Source of the DNA: Nocardia rhizosphaerihabitans
GTDB taxonomy: Bacteria > Actinomycetota > Actinomycetes > Mycobacteriales > Mycobacteriaceae
Reading direction: 5' to 3'
Length of the DNA stretch: 64,000 nt
Assembly (NCBI RefSeq): GCF_014646295.1
Contig: NZ_BMNE01000007.1
Span: 124,001-188,000, forward strand
In this document: piece after piece, positions 24,207 through 32,517 of the stretch
How positions within the stretch are numbered: position 1 is the stretch's first letter
How the letters are laid out: each line of letters opens with the position of its first letter
Translations under genes and position numbers: made by a program
Notes under the pieces: model-generated
What the model saw: the letters and a program-made list of their open reading frames with translations, nothing else
What the model was told of the DNA's origin: nothing
Database searches by the model: none

Positions 24207-24737
24207 TCAGGACAGCGCGGCCCGCCGCGCCGCGACACGCGCCCACACCTGGGGATCGGTGCGCGGGCCGCCCGGAGTATCCGCGCCGTACCGCTGGATC
24301 TGGGCGTCGAGGTCCAGGGGCGCGGTCATCGAAGTGCCCGGGGCCAGCGCGTCCTCGACGTGTTCGTCGGGCACCAGCCAGCACACCTCGAACTCGATGC
24401 CGTCGGGGTCGCGGGCGTAGAGCGCCTTGGTCGACCCATGATCACTCGCCCCGGTCAGCGCGTGCGCCGCCACCAGCCGGTCCCGGACCGCCGCGAGCTC
24501 GGACAAAGTGTCCACCTCCCACGCCACGTGATAGAGCCCGACCGACCCCGCCGGTCCGGCCGCCGTCCTGGCCTGGAAGAGCCCGAGGTCGTGATCGTTG
24601 GCCGAGCCGGGGTGGCGCAGGAACGCACCGCCGGGGAACCCTTCGGCGAGCCGCTCGAATCCGAGCACGTCCTCGTAGAACGCGATACTGCGCGGCAGAT
24701 CCGCGACGAACAGCACGATGTGGTTGATTCCCCGCAT
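24207..24737 (-). CDS. VOC-family (glyoxalase/bleomycin-resistance/dioxygenase) protein
   Basis: A 176-residue vicinal-oxygen-chelate protein. The first beta-alpha-beta unit has the metal His in INHIVLFVADLPRSIAFYED, and the second has GLYHVAWEVDTLSELAAVRD with another His, then GSTKALYARDPDGIEFEVCW, where the acidic ligand Glu lies. It therefore keeps a full His/His/Glu set, as in glyoxalases and type I extradiol dioxygenases. A tail of about 40 residues follows, as in some catechol-2,3-dioxygenase-like proteins. GGAGG nine bases before the ATG supports the start. The substrate is unknown. Confidence 0.8.
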   Translation of the reverse strand: MRGINHIVLFVADLPRSIAFYEDVLGFERLAEGFPGGAFLRHPGSANDHDLGLFQARTAAGPAGSVGLYHVAWEVDTLSELAAVRDRLVAAHALTGASDHGSTKALYARDPDGIEFEVCWLVPDEHVEDALAPGTSMTAPLDLDAQIQRYGADTPGGPRTDPQVWARVAARRAALS

Positions 24738-24841
24738 CTCCGATGACCTCCTGGATCGAATGTTCCCGACCCCTCACAGTCCCACGGATTCACCCCTCGG
24801 CAACACCGCATGACCGGGGAGCGGGACACCGACACCACCTG

Positions 24842-24887
24842 GGTGTGCAGGCGCCGCCTCGCCTGAGCAAGCGGGCACCTGCACCCC
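24842..24887. terminator. Imperfect inverted repeat, possible terminator
   Basis: GGTGTGCAGG (24842-24851) and CCTGCACCCC (24878-24887) pair with one G:T mismatch and a long loop. It lies directly after the stop of the small minus-strand ORF at 24898, so it may end that transcript. Confidence 0.3.
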
Positions 24888-24897
24888 ACCCGGTCGC

Positions 24898-25077
24898 CTA
24901 GTTAGGCGACGGACTTGCCGCGCAGGTCCCTTCTTCTCCCCCACTCGGTTCGGTTTCACCGGCCGACCGACCCCACGCCGGAGGGTCGACAACGGTCAGT
25001 GGTGTCTCGGCCGGCGGCCAGGTCGTCCATGCGGCAGCGGCGGCGTGTTCTGCGACAGATTTTCCCCAGTTCCACAT
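24898..25077 (-). CDS. Small hypothetical protein (59 aa) with strong ribosome site
   Basis: This is the only gene-like element in the 585-base gap 24738-25322. The frame of 59 residues starts MWNWGKSVAEHAAAAAWTTW and ends GTCAASPSPN. A GGGGAGGAG site stands seven bases before the ATG, which is among the best in the window. It is Trp-, Ala- and Pro-rich with one Cys and no obvious membrane helix. No family is recognised. It would be transcribed toward the VOC gene at 24737. Confidence 0.45.
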   Translation of the reverse strand: MWNWGKSVAEHAAAAAWTTWPPAETPLTVVDPPAWGRSAGETEPSGGEEGTCAASPSPN

Positions 25078-25244
25078 TGTTTCGCTCCTCCCCAGAGCTC
25101 ATTCGTGGTGTCACCAGGCTATCCGGCAGGGTTGCCAGTGCGCGAACGATTTTCGGCGTCGCGGGAGGAGCTGCGCCCCCTTGGGAAGGCTCTTCCGGGG
25201 CGCCGACACGCTGCTGTCGACGATTGCTACCCGGTTTCCACGAT

Positions 25245-25273
25245 CGGCGGCGCACCATTGTGGTGCGCCGCCG
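25245..25273. terminator. Strong hairpin terminator after the OYE gene
   Basis: Perfect 13-base arms (CGGCGGCGCACCA at 25245-25257 and its complement at 25261-25273) with a three-base loop. It lies 50 bases after the stop at 25323 of the minus-strand OYE gene, so it most likely ends that transcript. No T run follows. Confidence 0.65.
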
Positions 25274-25322
25274 ACGTCGGCGCTCGCGGCGGCGAGAGTC
25301 CTTATCGCACAGCGGGACTCGC

Positions 25323-26450
25323 CTAGCTCAGCGTCTTCAATGCCGCCGCGTCGTACGGCTTCAGGTCGTCGGTTCGGCCGCCGAGGACCTTGGATGCCCA
25401 TTCCGGGTCCTGGAGCAGGGCGCGGCCCACGGCGACCAAGTCGAATTCGTCGCGCTCGAGGCGGTCGAGGAGGTTGTCGAGGTTGCCGAGTTCGGCGCCC
25501 TCGCCGGTGAACGCGCGCAGGAAATCGCCGTCGAGGCCGACCGAACCGACGGTGATGGTCGGCTTGCCGGTGAGCTTCTTGGTCCAGCCGGCCAGGTTCA
25601 GGTCCGAGCCGTCGAACTCCGGGAGCCAGTAGCGGCGGGTGGAGGCGTGGAAGGCGTCGACACCGGCCGCGGCGAGCGGGGCCAGGATCGCCTCGAGCTC
25701 CTGCGGGGTCTCGGCCAGGCGCGCGCGGTAGTCCTGCTGCTTCCACTGCGAGTAGCGGAAGATCACCGGGAAATCGGGCGAGACGACCGCCCGGACCGCC
25801 GCCACGATCTCGGCCGCGAACTTCGTGCGGGCCACCGGGTCGCCGCCGTAGGCATCGTCACGGCGGTTCGTCTGTGCCCACAGGAACTGGTCGAGCAGAT
25901 AGCCGTGGGCACCGTGCAGCTCGACGCCGTCGAAACCGATGCGCTCGGCGGCCTCGGCGGCCTCGGCGAAGGCGCCGACGACATCGTCGAGGTCACCCTG
26001 GGTCATCGTCTTACCCGCGCCCTCGGTGCCGTCGGCGCCGATCCCGGAGGGACCCATGGCCGGGGCGTCGGGGTAGGGTTGCTCGCCCTGGTTGCGGACC
26101 ATGCCGATGTGCCACAGCTGCGGCACGATCGTGCCGCCCGCCGCGTGCACGTCCTCGGCGACCTTCGCCCAGCCCGCCAGCTGCTCCTCGCCGTGGAAGC
26201 GCGGCACCCGATCACTCTGCCCGGCGGAATCGTGGCCGACGTAGGTCCCCTCGGTGACGATCAGGCCGACGCCGGCGGCGGCGCGGCGGGCGTAGTAGGA
26301 CCGCACGTCGTCACCGGGAACGCCGCCCGGGGAGAACATGCGCGTCATCGGCGCCATCACGATGCGGTTCGGGACGGTCAGGCCGTTCAACGTGACGGGC
26401 CGTGACAGGACCTCGGCGGTGCGGGAGGCGTCGGACGCGGTGACGATCAC
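25323..26450 (-). CDS. Old-yellow-enzyme-type NADH:flavin oxidoreductase
   Basis: A 375-residue FMN enzyme of the OYE family that reduces activated double bonds or nitro groups with NAD(P)H. Visible features are LNGLTVPNRIVMAPMTRMFS, TEGTYVGHDSAGQSDRVPRF, QLWHIGMVRNQ with the Trp-His, and FDGVELHGAHGYLLDQFLW with the HGAHGYL substrate/FMN motif; also DDAYGGDPVARTKFAAEIV and a late LVAVGRALLQDPEW phosphate-binding loop. The preferred start is the GTG at 26450, with GAGGAG six bases upstream; a TTG at 26477 is an alternative. It is divergent from a MarR gene and its upstream region contains three operator copies, so induction by electrophiles through MarR is likely. Confidence 0.87.
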   Translation of the reverse strand: MIVTASDASRTAEVLSRPVTLNGLTVPNRIVMAPMTRMFSPGGVPGDDVRSYYARRAAAGVGLIVTEGTYVGHDSAGQSDRVPRFHGEEQLAGWAKVAEDVHAAGGTIVPQLWHIGMVRNQGEQPYPDAPAMGPSGIGADGTEGAGKTMTQGDLDDVVGAFAEAAEAAERIGFDGVELHGAHGYLLDQFLWAQTNRRDDAYGGDPVARTKFAAEIVAAVRAVVSPDFPVIFRYSQWKQQDYRARLAETPQELEAILAPLAAAGVDAFHASTRRYWLPEFDGSDLNLAGWTKKLTGKPTITVGSVGLDGDFLRAFTGEGAELGNLDNLLDRLERDEFDLVAVGRALLQDPEWASKVLGGRTDDLKPYDAAALKTLS

Positions 26451-26470
26451 TGGATGCTCCTCAAAGCTAC

Positions 26471-26540
26471 TTGACAATGTCGATGGTTGAGAACTTCAAG
26501 CAATACCGACACCGTAGAGGTAGATATTTGAGATGGTCAA
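26471..26540. promoter_or_regulatory. Three TTGA-N5-TCAA operators between OYE and marR
   Basis: The 113-base gap between the divergent starts contains three 13-base sites: TTGACAATGTCGA (26471-26483, one mismatch), TTGAGAACTTCAA (26487-26499) and TTGAGATGGTCAA (26528-26540). The last overlaps TTGAGA at 26528-26533, the likely -35 of the marR promoter, whose -10 is TAGAGT at 26552-26557. The first two lie just upstream of the OYE ribosome site. This is the arrangement of an autorepressed MarR that also controls the divergent flavoenzyme. Confidence 0.7.
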
Positions 26541-26563
26541 GTTTCTGCGGATAGAGTGGTCTC

Positions 26564-26995
26564 ATGACAGAAGCTCCTCGCGTCGACACGACCCAGCTCA
26601 TGGAGCTGCTCGCGGTGTCGCTCGGCGCCTACTACGGGGACTTCACGGCCGCGGCGGCGAGCGAGAACCTCACCGCGAGCCAGGGCAAGACACTGACGGT
26701 GCTCCGCCGCGGGCCTGTCGCGATGCGCACCCTGGCCAGGGTCTTGTCCTGCGATGCCTCCAATGTCACCGGGATCATCAACCGGCTGGAGAAACGCAAC
26801 CTCGTGCGCCGCGAGGCCAGCCCCTCCGATCGGCGCGTCACACGTCTGGTCATCACCCCCGAGGGCGAGCGGGTCACCGACGCGATCCGGGCGAAGATGC
26901 GTACCACCCAAGACGGCCTGAACAGCCTCAGCGACCAGGACCGCGACCACCTGCGCGCCCTGCTGGAACGGGTATTCGCCTCCCGGCCTTCCTGA
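26564..26995 (+). CDS. MarR-family regulator of the OYE gene
   Basis: A 143-residue MarR protein. The winged helix is visible: TASQGKTLTVLRRGPVAMRT, LARVLSCDASNVTGIINRLEKRNLVRR (recognition helix ASNVTGIINRLE) and the wing PSDRRVTRLVITPEG. A single Cys in VLSCDASN sits next to the recognition helix and could act as a redox or electrophile sensor, as in some MarR proteins. That is inference. TAGAGT at 26552 lies six bases before the ATG with no ribosome site, so the message is probably leaderless. It is divergent from the OYE gene and surrounded by the three operators described there. Confidence 0.88.
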   Translation: MTEAPRVDTTQLMELLAVSLGAYYGDFTAAAASENLTASQGKTLTVLRRGPVAMRTLARVLSCDASNVTGIINRLEKRNLVRREASPSDRRVTRLVITPEGERVTDAIRAKMRTTQDGLNSLSDQDRDHLRALLERVFASRPS

Positions 26996-27071
26996 TCCAC
27001 GGCACCTGACCCGCGGGCACCCGAACCGCGAACCCCTATGGCCGACCGGCCCGGGTGCACCTGGTCATGAT

Positions 27072-28436
27072 CTAGCTCGGCCGGTCCAGGAGCGCCGCGA
27101 CGGCGCGTTCGGCGCTCTGGGCGGCACTTTCCATCGTCGCCGACCAGTCGGTGCGGGTCCAGTCGCCTGCCAGCATCAGGTTCGGGACCGACGTGCGCTG
27201 GCCGGGGCGCAGGTCGTCGGTGCCGAGAACCTGGGAGAACGTCGCTTTGGGCATTTTCACCACGTGGCCGGTCACGACCTCGGCCTCGGCGGCTTCCGGA
27301 TAGTAGCGGCGGATGAGCTCCATCTGCTCGGCGACGATCTCCTCGTTGCTCTTGTGGATCTGCTCGTAGGCGCCGCTGGTGGTCAAGCAGTACAGCCAGG
27401 TGCCGTCGGGTGTGCGACCGTGCATGCGCTGCCGGTCGAAGACCTGATCGATTACGCCGGTGCCGCCGATCAGCGCCTCCATGGCCGACTTGGTCTTCAG
27501 CGGCCGGTCCAGATACAGGTTCGTGCTCACGATCGGGGTGACGCCCAACTTGTCTGCGGCAGCGTATATTTCGGCATGCTCGGGCAGGTCGTCGAGGAGC
27601 CCGCCGATATTGGAGTTCGGGACCGCGCAGATCACCGCGTCGGCCTCGATCACCGAGCCATCCGCCAGCTGCACGCCGGTCGCCCTCCCGTCGGTGATGA
27701 TGATCTTGCGAGCCACCGCCCGGTAGCGCACGTCGACCCCGTGGCGGTCGAAGACCTTCTCGGCACCGGAGATGTAGAGGGTGTCCAGGTCCACGGTGGG
27801 ATACCCGATCGTGACACCCGTCCGGTCCTGCACCCCGATCCGGACCCCGGTGGCCAACACATCGGCGAACACCTTCGCCGACTCCCTGTCCACCGGCTCC
27901 GCCGCGATACCGAGCGCGAGCCAATCCCACAGGGCTTCCCGCGCTTTCGCGGGCATGCCGACGCGCTGGAACCACTGGTCGGTGGTGATGTCGGCGAGAT
28001 CCTTCGGCTGCCACAGTGCCTGCCGAACCAGCTGCAGCGAGGACCGCAGCGCGCGCAGCCGCTCCAGCGGGCCCGCGTCGGGATGCGCACCCATCAGCGT
28101 GCGCCATGCTCCGAAACCCTTGGTATACAACATGACCGCGCGCCCGCCCGGCCAGCGCAGACTTCCGGCGCCCGGAAACTCGACGTACTGCCGGGTGCCG
28201 ACGCTGTCCAGATACCGCCACAGACTGCGGTATCCGCTGGCCACCACATGCTGGCCGTTGTCGGGAAGGTCGTTCACCTCGGCGACGCGCATCGCCTGCG
28301 TGCGGCCACCCAGCCGAGCTCGCCGCTCCAGCAGCGTCACCTGTTTACCAGCCTCCGCCAGCCACACCGCGGCAGCCAGACCGGCCAGCCCACCTCCGAT
28401 GACGACGAACCGGCGCGAATCGCTTGTGCCCACCAT
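27072..28436 (-). CDS. FAD-dependent amine-oxidase-fold desaturase/dehydroxylase (HpnE/phytoene-desaturase-like)
   Basis: A 454-residue flavoprotein. The Rossmann motif FVVIGGGLAGLAAAVWLAEA and the LLERRARLGGRTQAM segment are those of the amine oxidase/phytoene desaturase fold; the C-terminal NLMLAGDWTRTDWSATMESA is the FAD-contact motif. The middle (LWDWLALGIAAEPVDRESAK) resembles hydroxysqualene dehydroxylase (HpnE) and related squalene or carotenoid enzymes. No squalene synthase or other terpenoid gene is nearby, so the substrate is not established. It converges on marR with a 76-base gap. A weak GGGCACCCG/CGGGTGC repeat in that gap may act as a terminator. Confidence 0.78.
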   Translation of the reverse strand: MVGTSDSRRFVVIGGGLAGLAAAVWLAEAGKQVTLLERRARLGGRTQAMRVAEVNDLPDNGQHVVASGYRSLWRYLDSVGTRQYVEFPGAGSLRWPGGRAVMLYTKGFGAWRTLMGAHPDAGPLERLRALRSSLQLVRQALWQPKDLADITTDQWFQRVGMPAKAREALWDWLALGIAAEPVDRESAKVFADVLATGVRIGVQDRTGVTIGYPTVDLDTLYISGAEKVFDRHGVDVRYRAVARKIIITDGRATGVQLADGSVIEADAVICAVPNSNIGGLLDDLPEHAEIYAAADKLGVTPIVSTNLYLDRPLKTKSAMEALIGGTGVIDQVFDRQRMHGRTPDGTWLYCLTTSGAYEQIHKSNEEIVAEQMELIRRYYPEAAEAEVVTGHVVKMPKATFSQVLGTDDLRPGQRTSVPNLMLAGDWTRTDWSATMESAAQSAERAVAALLDRPS

Positions 28437-28561
28437 TGAGACAATGTAGCTCGAACTCTCTCTTTATATCGGCAGATGCCGTAAGGCGGGGCAACATCCA
28501 TGTCCTGATCTGTGGGGACCATGGCCTGGACGCCATAGCAGCCGTCGCCAACACTGAATTC

Positions 28562-29345
28562 GTGAAGACAGTCCTCATCCTCGGATATCCGGGCCTCCAG
28601 GCGCTCGACCTGGTCGGTCCGTTCGAGGTGTTCACCTCCGCCACTCTCTACCTGACCGGCCAGGGTCGCGCAGATGACGGCTATTCGGTCGGCGTCGTCA
28701 CTCGCACCGGCGAACCGGCCACCACACAGACGGGCCTCGCCCTGCTCGCCGGCCCTTGCCCGATCCTCGCGATCCGCTCGACACGCTGATCCTGCCCGGC
28801 GGTCTCGGGGTCGACGATGCCCGGCTCGATCCGGAGCTCGTCGCGTGGATACAGACCGCGGCCGAGCACACCCGCCGCATCGTCAGCGTCTGTACCGGCG
28901 CGTTCCTCGCGGCCCAAGCCGGCCTGATCGACGGCTGCGTGGCCACCACGCACTGGGCCTTCGCCGGGCCGGATGACCGGCGAATTCCCTTCGGTCACTG
29001 TCGATCCCGAGCCGATCTTCGTCCGCAGCTCCGAGCGCGGCTGGACCGCGGCGGGTGTCACTGCGGGAATCGACCTGGCATTGGCGCTCGTCGAGGACGA
29101 CTACGGCACCGAGGCCGCGCAGATGGTGGCTCGCTATCTCGTCATGTATCTGCGCAGGCCCGGCGGACAGACGCAGTTCGCCGCGCCGGTATGGACGCCA
29201 CGCGCCAACCGCGCACCCATCCGCGAGGTGCAGGAAGCGATCGAGTCCGAACCCTCTGGTGCACACAGCATTCCCGCGCTCGCGCGCCGGGCCGCGATGA
29301 GCCCGCGACACTTCACCCGGGTGTTCACCCAGGAGGTCGGCGAGG
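28562..29345 (+). pseudogene. GlxA-type regulator (PfpI + AraC HTH), two frameshifts and a 3' deletion
   Basis: Three consecutive frames together make a recognisable GlxA-family regulator. Frame 1 is VLILGYPGLQALDLVGPFEV. After a one-base shift near 28760, frame 2 gives DPLDTLILPGGLGVDDARLD and the nucleophile region IVSVCTGAFLAAQAGLIDG. After a second shift near 28970, frame 3 gives EFPSVTVDPEPIFVRSSERG, AGVTAGIDLALALVEDDYG, LRRPGGQTQF and the AraC motif SIPALARRAAMSPRHFTRVF. After VFTQEVG the family sequence ends abruptly and another protein follows in frame. The second half of the HTH domain is gone. Two indels plus the truncation make function unlikely. Confidence 0.75.
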
Positions 29346-29690
29346 CCCTGCCCGACGCCGAAGTGCGCTTCGTCTGGCACGAGCCGGGTCCGATCCCGGC
29401 CGACTCGGGAGTGCTGCTGATCGGCGCGACACACTCTTTCGACGAGACCCCCTCCCCCGACATCATTCTGGTACCCGGGGGCATGACGTCGATGGAGCAC
29501 GCCCGCGACGGGAAGCTGCCCGACTGGCTCCGTCGCGCCCACGAGTCGTCGACCTGGACGACGTCGGTGTGCTCGGGCTCGGCGATCCTGGCGGCCGCCG
29601 GCCTGCTGCGCGGCCGACGTGCTACGTCACACTGGCTCATGCTGCCCGTCCTCCGGACATTCGGCGTCGAACCCGTCGGCGAGAGCGACG
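29346..29690 (+). pseudogene. DJ-1/PfpI-family gene fragment fused to the glxA remnant
   Basis: Directly in frame behind the broken HTH follows LPDAEVRFVWHEPGPIPADS, SPDIILVPGGMTSMEHARDG and WTTSVCSGSAILAAAGLLRG, with the CSGSAIL nucleophile motif of DJ-1/PfpI proteins. Its first ~25 residues and the C-terminus after FGVEPV are missing. GlxA regulators are commonly adjacent to such a gene, so a deletion of the regulator's 3' end plus this gene's 5' end explains the joint. The next 170 bases to 29867 contain only a helical-looking fragment in another frame (TAQFTKESIQLHQVLPAVQL) that I cannot assign. Confidence 0.65.
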
Positions 29691-29867
29691 GCCCAGTTCA
29701 CCAAGGAGTCCATCCAGCTGCATCAGGTGCTTCCGGCGGTGCAGTTGCTGTGGAGCGCGGCGATCCACCGTGCTCGTCGGACGCGGAACTACCTAGCCGC
29801 GAGCCGAATTGCGTTCGGGCTGAGCGCAATCCTGTTCGTCGGCCGCGGCGTCGGATTACATCGATAC

Positions 29868-30401
29868 ATGGCAACACAGGTAACGCCGGCCGCCGAGGTG
29901 GACACTTTCACCGCCGAATGGCAGGAATGGCATCGGCTGCAGGAGGCGCAGCTTTCCGATCGGCACGGGTTCCTCGCCATCACGAGTCTGCACTGGCTCA
30001 CCGAGAGCCCGGAGCGCTTCGACGATGCGCCCGGCGCCTGGTCGACCGGGGCCGATGGTGTGGTGGAAGGGCTCGAGCACGTCTACGACGCGCCGGGACT
30101 GGTGGAATTCGAGGTCGACGGTCAGCTGTTGCGCCTGACCGCGTTCCCCGGCAAGAATCCCGAGGACCTGTTGGCGCTGTTCACCGACGCGACCTCCGGC
30201 GTCACCACCTACGCGGCGAATCGCGCGGTGCGGGTGCCGACGCCGGATGCCGACGCGACGGTGGTGCTCGACGTCAACCGTGCGGTGAACCTGCCGTGTG
30301 CCTACACCGATCTGGCGACCTGCCCGCTGCCACCTGCCGAGAACCGGCTCCCGATCGCCGTGGAAGCGGGAGAGAAAATCCCCCACGAGCGCCAGGGATG
30401 A
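29868..30401 (+). CDS. DUF1684-family protein
   Basis: A 177-residue protein of the DUF1684 family. It opens FTAEWQEWHRLQEAQLSDRH, has GFLAITSLHWLTE, and ends with the family signature around NLPCAYTDLATCPLPPAENR followed by LPIAVEAGEK. Cysteines in the CAYTDLATC pattern are conserved in the family. The function is unknown. The start ATG at 29868 has no strong ribosome site, but homology begins shortly after. Its stop overlaps the start of the LLM flavoprotein (ATGA), so the two are co-translated and may act together. Confidence 0.75.
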   Translation: MATQVTPAAEVDTFTAEWQEWHRLQEAQLSDRHGFLAITSLHWLTESPERFDDAPGAWSTGADGVVEGLEHVYDAPGLVEFEVDGQLLRLTAFPGKNPEDLLALFTDATSGVTTYAANRAVRVPTPDADATVVLDVNRAVNLPCAYTDLATCPLPPAENRLPIAVEAGEKIPHERQG

Positions 30402-31414
30402 GCGCACCACAGATCAGCACGCTGGCGTTCCTGACCCCGGGCAACTACCTCGACGACGATCCGTACACCGGTCTCGAAGACACCCTGCAGCTGTTCGAGT
30501 TCGGCGAGCGCCTCGGGTTCGACGGTGCGTGGGTCCGGCAGCGGCATCTCGAGCACGGTGTGGGTTCGGCGGCGGTCTTCCTGGCCGCCGCCGCCCAGCG
30601 CACGAGCCGGGTGGAGTTGGGCACGGCCGTCATCCCGATCGGCTACGAGAGCCCGTTCCGGCTGGCCGAGGACCTGTCGCTGGCCGATGTGCTGTCGAAG
30701 GGCCGCTTGCAGCCGGGTTTCAGCGCGGGGACGCCTCCGCATGCCGACCTGATCGGCGATCTGGTCTTCGACGGCGACTGGCGTAGTTTCGACCTGTCCT
30801 ACGGCCGGGTGGCCCGGCTGGTCGAGAACCTGCGCGGCCACTACCTCGGCGACGCCGTCATCCATTCGCCGGGCGGCACCCAGCGCCCTCGGCTCCAGCC
30901 GCACAGTCCCGGTCTGGCCGACCGTGTCTGGTACGGCGGTGGGAGCACCCGGTCGGTGCGCTGGGCCGCGGGGAGCGGGCTGAATCTGCTCAGCGGCAAC
31001 ATCGTCTTCGGTGACAGCAGTGACGATTTCGCGACGGCTCAGCTGGGCTTGATCAGCGACTATCGCGAGCGGATCGAGCCGTCGCGACCGGCGCGCGTCG
31101 CGGTCGGCCGAGTGATCGTTCCGTTCGACAGCGCCGATCGCGCGACCCGCGAGCGGTACCGCGCCTATGCCGCGAGCCGTCACGAACGCACCCTCGGCCC
31201 GCAGGGCGAGCGGCGGGTGCTCTACGCCCCGGATGTCGTCGGGACCGCCGAGCAGATCCTCGACCAGCTGCGGGCCGATCCGGTCCTCGCACAGACCAGC
31301 GAACTTCGTCTGGAGCTGCCCTACGAGTTCCACCGTGCGGACTACGAGCAGGTCCTGCACGACACGGTGGAGCTGATCGCTCCAGAGCTGGGGTGGAAAC
31401 CCGCGCTCGGCTAG
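30398..31414 (+). CDS. LLM-class (luciferase-like) flavin-dependent oxidoreductase
   Basis: A 338-residue luciferase-like monooxygenase. Typical parts are TLQLFEFGERLGFDGAWVRQ, RTSRVELGTAVIPIGYESPF, LAEDLSLADVLSKGRLQPGF (the flavin/F420-binding strand) and RVWYGGGSTRSVRWAAGSGL. Members use FMNH2 or F420 for monooxygenation or hydride transfer; actinomycetes have both. The start overlaps the DUF1684 stop by four bases, and its stop overlaps the PfpI gene's stop on the other strand by four bases. The cofactor and substrate are not evident. Confidence 0.83.
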   Translation: MSAPQISTLAFLTPGNYLDDDPYTGLEDTLQLFEFGERLGFDGAWVRQRHLEHGVGSAAVFLAAAAQRTSRVELGTAVIPIGYESPFRLAEDLSLADVLSKGRLQPGFSAGTPPHADLIGDLVFDGDWRSFDLSYGRVARLVENLRGHYLGDAVIHSPGGTQRPRLQPHSPGLADRVWYGGGSTRSVRWAAGSGLNLLSGNIVFGDSSDDFATAQLGLISDYRERIEPSRPARVAVGRVIVPFDSADRATRERYRAYAASRHERTLGPQGERRVLYAPDVVGTAEQILDQLRADPVLAQTSELRLELPYEFHRADYEQVLHDTVELIAPELGWKPALG

Positions 31415-31977
31415 GTCGCGGCGAGGTGCCTGCCCTCGGCGAACTCCTCGACGATCTTGGCGCAGAACGCGGGGAGATCACCGGGGTTGCGGCTGGAGAC
31501 CAAGCCGTTGTCGACGACGACCTCCTCGTCGACGACGATGCCCCCCGCGTTGCGGATGTCGGTGCGCACGCTCGGGTAGGAGGTGAGTGTGCGGCCGCGG
31601 ACCGCGTCGGCTTCGACGAGGGTCCACGGTCCGTGGCAGATCACTCCGATCGGTTTGCCGGTGGCGGCGAAGTCCTTGACGAAGCGCACCGCCGCGGGAT
31701 CCTGGCGGAGTTTGTCGGGATTGGTGGTGCCGCCGGGCAGGATCAGGGCGTCGAAATCGTCGGGGCTCTTCGCGGCGACGCGCCCCTCGACGGCGAAGGT
31801 GTCGCCCTTCTCGACGTCGTGGTTCATGGCTTGGATGCTGCCGGATTTCAGCGAAAGCAGTGTGGTCGTCGCGCCCGCCTCCTCGACCGCCGCGCGGGGC
31901 CGGACCAGCTCGATCTGTTCGACCCCGTCGGTCGCGAGAATGGCGACCCGCCTTCCTGTGAGCGTCTGCTCGGTCAT
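31411..31977 (-). CDS. DJ-1/PfpI-family protein (protease I/YhbO-like)
   Basis: A 188-residue class I glutamine amidotransferase-like protein. It shows RRVAILATDGVEQIELVRPR with the conserved Glu, ALILPGGTTNPDKLRQDPAA, and the nucleophile elbow KPIGVICHGPWTLVEADAV with Cys at about 115 and the adjacent His. The ending VSSRNPGDLPAFCAKIVEEF is typical of the YhbO/PfpI branch, whose members act in stress protection as glyoxalases or deglycases, or as proteases. It is intact, unlike the DJ-1 fragment at 29.3 kb. It converges on the LLM gene. Confidence 0.85.
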   Translation of the reverse strand: MTEQTLTGRRVAILATDGVEQIELVRPRAAVEEAGATTTLLSLKSGSIQAMNHDVEKGDTFAVEGRVAAKSPDDFDALILPGGTTNPDKLRQDPAAVRFVKDFAATGKPIGVICHGPWTLVEADAVRGRTLTSYPSVRTDIRNAGGIVVDEEVVVDNGLVSSRNPGDLPAFCAKIVEEFAEGRHLAAT

Positions 31978-32107
31978 CGTGCGTTCCTTCCGGGTCGGGC
32001 GTTGGCCTTCGTCTTCTGGTGGCGGTACCGCGGATTCCGGGTCCTAAACAGGATGTGGACCGTTCGTGTGCTCTGATGGAGAGACGCCCGCACGGGAGGT
32101 ACCAGCG

Positions 32108-32446
32108 TTGGCCGACAATCGTGGGAGGGACGAGCAGGCTTTCCGGCAGGCCGCGATCTACGGCCTGTCGGTGATCGCGGTAGCCGCTGTGGTCTGCGTG
32201 CTCGCGACCGTGTGGGCCGCGAACCGCGACGCGTGCGCGGCGGCGGACACCCGACTGTGTGACGACGCGGCCAAGACCGCGGTGCTGTTCGGTCCCGCCG
32301 TGATCCTGCTGGCCGGCGGCATCGGCGCGTTCGTGCACACTTTTCAGCGATTCCGCGCGGGCCGCAGTTGGCGGGCCTGGCAGGGCGCGGGCTGGTTTCT
32401 GTTCGTCTTGATGACGGCCTATCTGGCGATCGGTGCCAGTTCGTGA
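32108..32446 (+). CDS. Small membrane protein, unknown function
   Basis: A 112-residue protein with three hydrophobic helices at about 13-35 (IYGLSVIAVAAVVCVLATVW), 59-80 (AVLFGPAVILLAGGIGAFVH) and 92-110 (GAGWFLFVLMTAYLAIGAS). Between the first two is a short extracytoplasmic loop with two cysteines (DACAAADTRLC) that could form a disulfide. I chose the TTG at 32108 because GGGAGG lies eight bases before it; an in-frame ATG at 32066 is the alternative. The family is not recognised. Confidence 0.6.
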   Translation: MADNRGRDEQAFRQAAIYGLSVIAVAAVVCVLATVWAANRDACAAADTRLCDDAAKTAVLFGPAVILLAGGIGAFVHTFQRFRAGRSWRAWQGAGWFLFVLMTAYLAIGASS

Positions 32447-32467
32447 CGGCACACGGTGACGCCAACC

Positions 32468-32499
32468 GCCGTCGGCCCCGCAGGTGCGGGGCCGACGGC
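32468..32499. terminator. Bidirectional hairpin terminator
   Basis: Perfect 15-base arms (GCCGTCGGCCCCGCA at 32468-32482 and its complement at 32485-32499) separated by two bases. It lies between two convergent stops (32446 and 32518). Confidence 0.75.
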
Positions 32500-32517
32500 G
32501 CGAAGCGGCGAGCGTTG

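Noticed and set aside
28973..31414. 813-codon frame from the glxA remnant into the LLM gene
   Set aside because: The middle part is a shadow of DUF1684; only the ends are coding (glxA/DJ-1 remnant and the LLM protein with its own ATG at 30398).
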